A stretch of 5,322 nt of DNA from Gemmatimonadota bacterium. Lineage in GTDB: Bacteria; Gemmatimonadota; Gemmatimonadetes; Longimicrobiales; Longimicrobiaceae. Both the position numbers and the translations under genes were made by a program. Shown here piece after piece: positions 1 to 4,742 of the stretch. Position 1 is the stretch's first letter. The number at the start of each line of letters is the position of its first letter. The notes under the pieces were generated by a model, which did no database searches, was not told the origin of the DNA, and saw only the letters and a program-made list of their open reading frames with translations. The DNA is taken from contig JAHWJJ010000343.1 of NCBI GenBank assembly GCA_019348475.1, positions 1-5,322 on the forward strand, written 5' to 3'.

Positions 1-110
1 GCTGAAGCCGCCGCAACGACGGCGGAAAGCCCCGCAAACTGCGCGGGGCTTCAACGGCGAGGGGTGCGGCTCCCGGGCGAATTCAGTCGCTCCGGCTGGG
101 GGCTCCCGCG
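1..110. repeat. Structured extragenic repeat, copy A (truncated at window edge, internally deleted)
   Basis: Positions 1-63 match 4176-4238 of copy B at 62 of 63 bases; the only difference is G at 21 against T at 4196. After this core, copy A has only about 12 bases (64-75) where copy B has about 72. Similarity then resumes with the shared tail GCGAATTCAGTCGCTCCGG. Copy A therefore looks like an internally deleted version of the same element, with its first few bases cut off by the window edge. It contains a perfect 6-bp stem (CCGCCG 9-14 with CGGCGG 20-25 or its one-base shift) and a strong 9-bp stem at 27-51. The element lies immediately downstream of the minus-strand membrane-protein gene. 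The right boundary at about 110 is approximate. No open reading frame in it looks genuine. Confidence 0.85.
27..51 (-). terminator. Hairpin within repeat copy A, possible terminator of the minus-strand operon
   Basis: The inverted arms AAGCCCCGC (27-35) and GCGGGGCTT (43-51) form a perfect 9-bp stem with a 7-base loop. Read on the minus strand, it lies about 110 bases past the stop codon of the AI-2E-family gene and is followed by TTTCC. The T-tract is therefore short and weak. The position suits an intrinsic terminator, but the same hairpin occurs in the two other repeat copies, which do not directly follow a gene end. It may simply be part of the repeat's own structure. Confidence 0.4.
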
Positions 111-159
111 ACCGCGCTGTCGAACCGCGTCACTGCGCCCTCGCCGCGCCCGTCCACCC

Positions 160-1257
160 CTACGCGGGCGCTGGATGAGGATCGTCCACGATCGGCGCGT
201 CGTGGGGCGGCGGAGGGCCCTGCGGCATGGGGACGGTGGAGGGCGTGACCGGCTGGGGGGTGCCCATGTCCGGCGGATCCGCGGAGCCGAACGCCAGGTC
301 CCGGATCAGCACGGTGAGCGGCACCGCCAGGATCGCCCCCGTGGCGCCCAGCACCCACGCCCAGAAGATCACGGAAAGAAAGCTCAGCAGCGCCGAGATC
401 TTCATCTCCCGACCCACGAACCGCGGGCCGATCACGTTGTCGATGACGTTGTTGATCACCTGATAGCCGATCAGCACCACCAGCGCCGCCGGCCATCCCT
501 TCTCCACCAGCGCCAGCAGCGTCGGCGGCACCAGCGACAGCGTGAACCCGATGTTAGGGACAAAGCTCAGCACGAACGACAGCACGCCCCACAGCAGCGC
601 GTAATCCACGCCCATCGCCTCCAGCAGGACGTAGTCCAGCACCGCGGCGATCAGCCCCAGCACCGCCCGCACCCCCATGTAGCCGCGGATCGTTTCGGAG
701 AATCCCAGGAACCGCGCGGCGAGCGGGCTGTGGTCGCGGGAGTGCGTGGAGGCGCGGCGCTCCAGCTCCCACATGCCCCCCAGCATGAACGCGAAGATGA
801 AGAACGTCAGCGCCAGGTTGCTGAGCCCGCTGGCGATGGCGCCCGACGCGTTCAGCACGAACCTGCCCAGTTCCGGCCCGCGCAGCGCGCCCTCCAGGTA
901 CGCCCCCGCGTCGATCCCCTCCTCCGCCAGCCGCGCGGACACCTGCGCCACCAGCCCGCCCAGCCGCTCGCCGTACTGGGGGATCTGCAGCGCCAGCTGC
1001 CGCAGCGATACGCCCACGAACGCCACCAGCAGCAGCCCGGAGAGCACCACCGCCAGCACCACCAGCGCCACCGCCAGGCCGCCCGCCATCCCCCACCCCC
1101 GCAACCGCCGGGTGAGCGGCTGAAAGAGCAGCGCCAGGAAGCCGGCCATCAGCATGGGGTTCAGGATCCCCGACGCGGCCCGCAGCCCCGCCACCACGAT
1201 CACCACGCACGCCCCGCCCAGCAGCCATGGCAGGGGACCGCGTTTCGCCAGATTCAT
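160..1257 (-). CDS. AI-2E family (PerM/YdiK/TqsA-like) membrane transporter
   Basis: Predicted 365-residue inner-membrane protein of the AI-2E transporter superfamily (PF01594). Its members export or exchange small solutes; the substrate cannot be told from sequence, and only some, such as TqsA, are linked to autoinducer-2. Hydrophobic segments fall at roughly residues 9-29, 31-47, 59-83, 145-166, 196-216, 219-245, 254-275 and 289-316. A hydrophilic region lies between the third and fourth, as is usual in the family. Family-like motifs include FVPNIG (232-237), NNVIDNVIGPRFVGR (269-283) and the C-terminal GATGAILAVPLTVLIRDL. After about residue 325 there is a 40-residue Pro-rich acidic tail that is probably cytosolic and disordered. 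I chose the ATG at 1255-1257 because AGAGGGA (1264-1270, minus strand) lies 6 bases upstream. A longer in-frame start at 1338 would overlap the preceding HEPN gene by 55 bases and adds no recognisable sequence. The gene lies 26 bases after the HEPN gene on the same strand, so it is probably co-transcribed with it. Confidence 0.93.
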   Translation of the reverse strand: MNLAKRGPLPWLLGGACVVIVVAGLRAASGILNPMLMAGFLALLFQPLTRRLRGWGMAGGLAVALVVLAVVLSGLLLVAFVGVSLRQLALQIPQYGERLGGLVAQVSARLAEEGIDAGAYLEGALRGPELGRFVLNASGAIASGLSNLALTFFIFAFMLGGMWELERRASTHSRDHSPLAARFLGFSETIRGYMGVRAVLGLIAAVLDYVLLEAMGVDYALLWGVLSFVLSFVPNIGFTLSLVPPTLLALVEKGWPAALVVLIGYQVINNVIDNVIGPRFVGREMKISALLSFLSVIFWAWVLGATGAILAVPLTVLIRDLAFGSADPPDMGTPQPVTPSTVPMPQGPPPPHDAPIVDDPHPAPA

Positions 1258-1263
1258 CGGGAG

Positions 1264-1270
1264 TCCCTCT
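1264..1270 (-). promoter_or_regulatory. Shine-Dalgarno sequence of the AI-2E-family gene
   Basis: Minus-strand AGAGGGA ends 6 bases before the ATG at 1257. This decides the start in favour of 1257 over the upstream in-frame ATG at 1338, which lies inside the HEPN gene. Confidence 0.7.
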
Positions 1271-1283
1271 TTGGGGATGGTGT

Positions 1284-1748
1284 TCAGCTCAGGTTGGGGG
1301 GCAGCGGCTGGATCCCGGGGTGTGTCGTTCGCAGCCACGTCTGGGCATGAGTAAAGAGCCGCCGCGCTGCTGCACGGAGTTCGTCGACCTGCTCCTCGTC
1401 CAGATGCGTTTCCCAGTCATAGATGGCGCCGTGGCGTTTGCGGCGGATCACGTTCAGGTCACGGGCCGCATCTGACGACTCGCCGAGTTCGAGGGCGGCG
1501 ACGGCGGCGAACGTGTGATGGTGATGCGCTTCGCCCCGGACGCGGAAACCCGCTGCCCTGACGAGCGCCATGGCCGCCTGGAGCCCGGCCTGGTACGTCA
1601 GCGTGAACCGCGCATCAGGATCCAGGCCCGGGACCACGGAACTCGTCAGGCTCTGCACCGCCTTGCGCCACAACGCCACCTCACCTTCAGCGGCAGGGCT
1701 CACCTCGAGCTGGCGGCTGTGGAGCATGATCTGGATACGAGCATTCAT
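1284..1748 (-). CDS. HEPN-domain protein, partner of the upstream nucleotidyltransferase (possible toxin)
   Basis: 154-residue, mostly helical soluble protein. The layout is typical of small HEPN-fold proteins: helices around residues 20-35, a segment YQAGLQAAMALVRAAGFRVRG (52-72), a histidine cluster HHHHTF (75-80), then the signature IRRKRHGAIYDW (101-112) and a final helix (117-140). RRKR...YD is the signature I associate with SAV_6107-like HEPN proteins. Canonical HepT toxins instead carry RX4HXY. Here the residue five before H106 is Ile, arginines sit at 102, 103 and 105, and Tyr110 is four after the histidine. In the HEPN family such proteins can be RNases that the paired nucleotidyltransferase AMPylates, but activity here is uncertain. 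The start at 1748 is supported by GGAGAGG (1757-1751 on the minus strand) and by a 4-base ATGA overlap with the upstream nucleotidyltransferase stop. That overlap implies translational coupling. Confidence 0.78.
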   Translation of the reverse strand: MNARIQIMLHSRQLEVSPAAEGEVALWRKAVQSLTSSVVPGLDPDARFTLTYQAGLQAAMALVRAAGFRVRGEAHHHHTFAAVAALELGESSDAARDLNVIRRKRHGAIYDWETHLDEEQVDELRAAARRLFTHAQTWLRTTHPGIQPLPPNLS

Positions 1749-2368
1749 GCCCTCTCCAACAGTCCGTCAAGGTCAAGGCTGCCGCGAACCCACTCCCTGG
1801 GCTCGGCCAGCACACGGTGAACGAACCCGTTGTTGGAGCGAATCCGGTCGGCGAGCTGGTCCGGGGCGTAGCCGATCACATCCACGTCCCGTCCCACCAG
1901 CAACTCGGCCTCCACCAGCCGGCGGCCGGCCTCGGTGCGAGCGCGGTCGCTCCCGATCAGGAAGACGTCGATGTCGCTGTCCGGCCGCGCGTCTCCGCGA
2001 GCGGACGAGCCGAAGACGAATGCGGCCTCCAGATCCGGCGCACCCACCAGTGCCTCCCGCAGCACATCCGCGGGCCGCGCGCCCGCCCTGAGCAGAAGGA
2101 ACCATGCGTACCACGCCGGATGTGACTCGTTCGCACTGTAGTAGGCGCGGCCGCCATCCTCTTCGCGACGCAGCGCGCCGATCTGCGTCAGTCGCTTGAG
2201 CTCGTGCTGCAGCGATGCACTCGCGAGGCCGGTGACGCGGCTCAGCTCGCGCAAATGATAACGTGCGCCGGGCTGGACCGCGAAGAAAATTACCAGCCTC
2301 GCCATCGCCATGGATGGAAACAGCGCCGCGAGCGACGATTTCGCAGCCGATCCTGATTCTCTGGTCAT
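1745..2368 (-). CDS. Winged-helix DNA-binding domain fused to minimal nucleotidyltransferase (MNT)
   Basis: 207-residue protein with two parts. Residues about 13-82 form an ArsR/MarR-like winged helix: YHLRELSRVTGLASASLQ (37-54) is the helix-turn-helix, and GALRREEDGGRAYYSAN (64-80) is the wing. Residues about 105-190 form a minimal nucleotidyltransferase with the family motif GSX10DXD: G120, S121, D132 and D134 in FGSSARGDARPDSDIDVFL. A third acidic residue lies in RDVDVIGY (160-167, D161 or D163). All three catalytic-type acidic positions appear intact. In MNT/HEPN loci this enzyme AMPylates and silences the HEPN toxin (MntA/HepT, type VII). The fused winged helix suggests it could also bind its own promoter, which is inference. 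The start at 2368 has an AGGGGGGAG ribosome binding site ending 3 bases upstream. The frame stays open far upstream, but that part is only the antisense or offset reading of the neighbouring deacetylase gene. The stop overlaps the HEPN start. Confidence 0.9.
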   Translation of the reverse strand: MTRESGSAAKSSLAALFPSMAMARLVIFFAVQPGARYHLRELSRVTGLASASLQHELKRLTQIGALRREEDGGRAYYSANESHPAWYAWFLLLRAGARPADVLREALVGAPDLEAAFVFGSSARGDARPDSDIDVFLIGSDRARTEAGRRLVEAELLVGRDVDVIGYAPDQLADRIRSNNGFVHRVLAEPREWVRGSLDLDGLLERA

Positions 2369-2391
2369 GTACTCCCCCCTGTCCGAGCTAA

Positions 2392-2420
2392 AAAGTAGCA
2401 CGGCCCGGCAGGCGGAGCAA
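2392..2420 (-). promoter_or_regulatory. Possible sigma70-type promoter of the MNT-HEPN operon
   Basis: On the minus strand a -35-like TTGCTC (2420-2415) is followed after 17 bases by TACTTT (2397-2392), 23 bases before the ATG at 2368. The -35 matches TTGACA at 4 of 6 positions and the -10 matches TATAAT at 3 of 6. The spacing is ideal and this is an A/T-rich patch in a GC-rich region, but the hexamers are weak. Confidence 0.3.
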
Positions 2421-2437
2421 CGTACAGAAACTCGGGA

Positions 2438-2463
2438 GCCCGGCGATGGTCGCGTCGCCGGGC
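2438..2463. terminator. Strong GC-rich hairpin between the deacetylase gene and the MNT-HEPN operon
   Basis: The arms GCCCGGCGA (2438-2446) and TCGCCGGGC (2455-2463) form a perfect 9-bp stem with an 8-base loop. It lies about 130 bases past the deacetylase stop and just upstream of the predicted MNT promoter. It could stop read-through from the deacetylase gene. No T-tract follows on either strand, so it would be a non-classical terminator or an unrelated structure. The rest of the 227-base gap (2369-2595) shows nothing else recognisable. Confidence 0.3.
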
Positions 2464-2595
2464 CCCGTAGATCTGGAGAAGGCGCAGAGCGAGTGTTGCC
2501 CCTGGGCGCTGCCCGGATCAGCTTCTGCACCCTCCCGGGCGGGGACGCGGAACCGCCGCGCCCCCGCGGTCGCCGGCGGCGGCGCGCCGGCGGGC

Positions 2596-3885
2596 TCATC
2601 GGCGCGTTTCCCAGAGGCGGAGGGCGAAGTCCTGCAGCGTCATGCAGTCGATGTCGCCCGTCACGGACAGCGCGCTGCGGGCGCCCGCCGGCCAGCGCCC
2701 CAGCCGGACCAGCGGTCCGGTGCACGACTCGACCCCCTGCAGCACCTGCTTCTCGTTCGACTGGCCGGCCACGTCCACCCAGGCGCCGAACCGCGCAGGC
2801 TCCTCCCCGCGCTCGGCGGGGAACCCTTCCTCCGCCAGAAACGTCAGCACGGACGACGGTGTGCGGGCGGAGACCCCCACCACCGGCTTGCGGTCCGCCA
2901 TGACCTGGAACTCGGCCGCGCGGGCGATGCCGTCCGGGCCGTGCCACGGCGCGGCGTCCACGCCCGGGAGGCCGCGCACCAGCAGCGTGGCTGCGGGATC
3001 GCCCTCCATCCGCACGCGGTAGCGCCCGTCCTCCAGCGGCATCACCTCCAGCCTGGTCTGCGCCCGCCGCCGCCACCACTCGGCGATCCGTTCCAGCGTA
3101 GCGATCCACACCGCGGGCCGCCGTGCGCGCGCCTCGGCCAGGATGGCGGCCAGCGCGGCGGCGCACTCGTCCGTGCGCTCCGGATGGAGCTGGACGGTGA
3201 ACAGCTCGCCGCGCCGCCAGCTGGCGTCCAGCATCTCGCGCCACACCTCCGCCTGCTGCTCCGGGTGCAGCCGCAGCCGCTCCACCATGACCTCGTCGTC
3301 CGGCAGCGCGACGGGGATGTGGATCACCCCGCCGCGCAGCGAGGGACGGACCGCGACGGCGTCCGCGTCGACCGCGCCGGCGTACAGGTGGCGCAGCGTG
3401 CGGCGGAACGCCTCCTCCGCCCGCGCATCCAGCGCCGCGGCCGCGTCGAACACCACCGGCTGGGCGCTGTGGTACAGGAGCCCCAGCTCCCGCACTGTCT
3501 CGTCCGTGGCCCGGTTGTCGCGCAGAAAGGGGCCGCGAAAGCCGCGGCAGGGCACCCCGGCGGCGCGGAACACTTCGGCCGCGCGGGCGATGCTGGCGCG
3601 CTGATCGTCCAGCGAGCGGCGGCCGTGGCCGTCGTGCACCAGCCCGCGGATGGCGAACTCCACCCCACGCTCGGCAAAGCGCAGGATGGTCTTGCGGTTG
3701 CGTTCCAGGAGACAGGCGGTGATGGCCCACGACGGCCGCACCCCGAACTCCGCGGTGAGTTCGTCCAGCCGCCGCAGCCGCTCTTCCATCGGGGCGGCCG
3801 TCACGCCGAACCGGGCGACGATGGACCGGGCCCGCGCGGCCGCTCCGCCGGCACTGCCGTGTCGCATGGAGAAGAGGACGGACAT
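2596..3885 (-). CDS. Divergent polysaccharide deacetylase (NodB-fold) family protein
   Basis: 429-residue protein, probably cytoplasmic, with no signal peptide visible. Residues about 25-260 read as a divergent carbohydrate-esterase-4/NodB barrel. FGVRPSWAITACLLERN (47-63) resembles the early strand-helix. GVEFAIRGLVHDGHGRRSLDDQ (74-95) aligns with the HxxxH metal motif, but the first His is Arg80 (codon CGC) while His84 remains. GFRGPFLRDN (115-124) matches the R-x-P motif, and ELFTVQLHPER (227-237) resembles the late LHP motif. HIPVALPDDEVM (189-200) and the tail SALSVTGDIDCMTLQDFALRL (404-424) are features I associate with a particular long subfamily. The usual TFDD aspartate motif is not evident near the N terminus. 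Residues 275-400 form an additional domain I do not recognise. Deacetylase activity is therefore doubtful. I chose the start at 3885 because GGAG (3898-3895) lies 9 bases upstream; Met7 (3867) is an alternative. The frame is open further upstream, but that sequence is low-complexity and repeat-derived. Confidence 0.75.
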   Translation of the reverse strand: MSVLFSMRHGSAGGAAARARSIVARFGVTAAPMEERLRRLDELTAEFGVRPSWAITACLLERNRKTILRFAERGVEFAIRGLVHDGHGRRSLDDQRASIARAAEVFRAAGVPCRGFRGPFLRDNRATDETVRELGLLYHSAQPVVFDAAAALDARAEEAFRRTLRHLYAGAVDADAVAVRPSLRGGVIHIPVALPDDEVMVERLRLHPEQQAEVWREMLDASWRRGELFTVQLHPERTDECAAALAAILAEARARRPAVWIATLERIAEWWRRRAQTRLEVMPLEDGRYRVRMEGDPAATLLVRGLPGVDAAPWHGPDGIARAAEFQVMADRKPVVGVSARTPSSVLTFLAEEGFPAERGEEPARFGAWVDVAGQSNEKQVLQGVESCTGPLVRLGRWPAGARSALSVTGDIDCMTLQDFALRLWETRR

Positions 3886-3898
3886 GGAGCGGTGCTCC
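3886..3898 (-). promoter_or_regulatory. Small hairpin containing the Shine-Dalgarno sequence, directly before the deacetylase start
   Basis: Read on the minus strand, GGAGC (3898-3894), ACC and GCTCC (3890-3886) form a 5-bp stem with a 3-base loop ending at the ATG. The only purine-rich Shine-Dalgarno candidate, GGAG, is in the 5' arm. If it forms in the mRNA, the stem would reduce ribosome access. At this length and GC content it could be chance. Confidence 0.35.
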
Positions 3899-3928
3899 GC
3901 GATCGGAAGGGTGGACCGGTGGCGGGAT

Positions 3929-3950
3929 GGCGGCCGGTGCACCGGCCGCC
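3929..3950. promoter_or_regulatory. Perfect 22-bp palindrome in the deacetylase leader (possible operator)
   Basis: Both halves are GGCGGCCGGTG and its exact reverse complement, centred on TGCA with no spacer (3929-3950). It lies 43 bases upstream of the deacetylase ATG. Perfect two-fold symmetry without a loop is more typical of a dimeric repressor operator than of an RNA hairpin, although the RNA could still fold. No clear -10/-35 pair is visible around it, so the regulator and role are unknown. Confidence 0.45.
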
Positions 3951-4170
3951 GCGCGGGAGGGGTGGAGGGGCAGCGGCGCGGGTGGCGCTGGCCAACCCTG
4001 GAAAGGCAACGCGTGTTCCAGCCGGCCGCGCAACCGGCAAATCGTTGGGATCTGCGGACCTGGCTGGATGCCGACGATCCGCTGCCGCGCCGCGGATGCA
4101 TCGGCGCATTGCACGGGTGTAACGGCGTACGTCTCCGTCGTTCCTCGCGCAGAGGGGGAGGCCCTGGCTG
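3951..4170. other. Intergenic region between deacetylase leader and repeat B, no gene seen
   Basis: The gene-free interval from 3886 to 4742 totals 857 bases. In this part I see no start with a ribosome binding site, no protein-like reading frame, no tRNA and no convincing promoter hexamers on either strand. Reading frames crossing it give low-complexity Arg/Pro/Gly-rich translations typical of noncoding GC-rich DNA. A promoter for the minus-strand deacetylase gene must lie here or in repeat B, but I cannot place it. Confidence 0.5.
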
Positions 4171-4368
4171 GAGCGGCTGAAGCCGCCGCAACGACTGCGG
4201 AAAGCCCCGCAAACTGCGCGGGGCTTCAACGGCGAGGGCACCGCGGCTGGTGCACTCACTGGGCGTGCGGCAGGAGCGGTCCGCGAAGGCGGACATCGGG
4301 GTTTTCCAGCGGCGAGTTCATTCGCTCCGGCTGGGACTGCGCGACGGCGGAGGGCCAGCCTCTGGTGC
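4171..4368. repeat. Structured extragenic repeat, copy B (about 198 bp)
   Basis: Copy B starts exactly 220 bases before copy C and aligns with it over nearly its whole length, from GAGCGGCTGAAGCCGCCGCA to CCAGCCTCTGGTGC. There are scattered substitutions and two single-base indels. It carries a series of self-complementary segments: GCGGCTGAAGCCGC (4173-4186), the 9-bp stem AAGCCCCGC with GCGGGGCTT (4202-4226), and GTCCGCGAAGGCGGAC (4279-4294, 6-bp stem). The near-palindrome GCGAGTTCATTCGC (4312-4325) follows. No terminal inverted repeats or transposase are visible. Copies B and C lie between two divergently oriented genes. Confidence 0.9.
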
Positions 4369-4390
4369 AGCGGTGGCGACCCGCGCGCCG

Positions 4391-4586
4391 GAGCGGCTGA
4401 AGCCGCCGCAACTACTGCGGAAAGCCCCGCAAACTGCGCGGGGCTTCAACGGCGTGGGCACCGTGTCAGTGCACTCACCTAGCGTGCGGCAGGAGCGGTC
4501 CGCGAAGGCGGACATCGAGGTTTTCCAGCGGCGAATTCATTCCTCCGGCTGGGATTGCGCGACGGCGGAGGGCCAGCCTCTGGTGC
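4391..4586. repeat. Structured extragenic repeat, copy C (about 196 bp)
   Basis: This is the second tandem copy of the element, in the same orientation as A and B. A non-repeated spacer (4369-4390) separates it from B. The first 64 bases differ from B at only two positions (T for G at 4413, T for A at 4455). The 9-bp stem (4422-4446) and the GTCCGCGAAGGCGGAC stem (4498-4513) are unchanged. The segment around 4463-4490 is the most diverged between the copies. Conservation is therefore best in the hairpin-forming parts. Confidence 0.9.
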
Positions 4587-4659
4587 TTGCGGCCGAGAGC
4601 TGGACCTGGCCAGGGGCCGGCCCGCGGAAGCATCTCGTGCGGTTCGAAGCGCGCCCTCC

Positions 4660-4688
4660 GTGACCGCCGGGCCGTCGTCCACTACATT
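4660..4688 (+). promoter_or_regulatory. Possible sigma70-type promoter of the aminopeptidase-like gene
   Basis: GTGACC (4660-4665) and TACATT (4683-4688) match the -35 and -10 consensus at 4 of 6 positions each, with an ideal 17-base spacer. The pair lies 54 bases before the ATG at 4743. No strong Shine-Dalgarno sequence follows. Confidence 0.35.
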
Positions 4689-4742
4689 CCGGGCTCGCCC
4701 GCACGCGCGCGGCAGACGTCCATCATCCGACCCCCCGTCCCG

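Noticed and set aside
1258..1338. Longer start for the AI-2E-family gene
   Set aside because: It would overlap the HEPN gene by 55 bases. The ATG at 1257 has a well-placed AGAGGGA.
64..1350. Long plus-strand open frame (428 codons) antisense to the AI-2E-family gene
   Set aside because: Its composition is extremely Arg/His/Gln/Pro-rich without domain features. The opposite strand encodes a clear multi-pass membrane protein.
2369..4114. Upstream in-frame extension of the nucleotidyltransferase gene to about 4114
   Set aside because: The extension reads through the deacetylase gene out of frame, is low-complexity, and the ATG at 2368 has an excellent ribosome binding site and starts a complete family-length protein.
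2446..4122. Long plus-strand open frame (558 codons) antisense to the deacetylase gene
   Set aside because: Its translation is Arg/Gly/Pro/His-rich with no family resemblance. It is the expected antisense shadow of a GC-rich gene whose minus-strand product shows recognisable motifs.
3886..4296. Upstream in-frame extension of the deacetylase homologue into repeat B
   Set aside because: The added 137 residues are Arg/Pro-rich, run into the extragenic repeat and show no signal peptide or family similarity.
4171..4586. CRISPR array or transposon (MITE) interpretation of the repeats
   Set aside because: The units are about 200 bp with a 220-bp period and no short spacers, which rules out CRISPR. 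No terminal inverted repeats or target-site duplication could be found to support a MITE.
4250..4663. Plus-strand open frame of 137 codons across repeats B and C
   Set aside because: It arises only because the repeat period and GC content keep a frame open. It has no ribosome binding site, and the indels between copies shift the frame.
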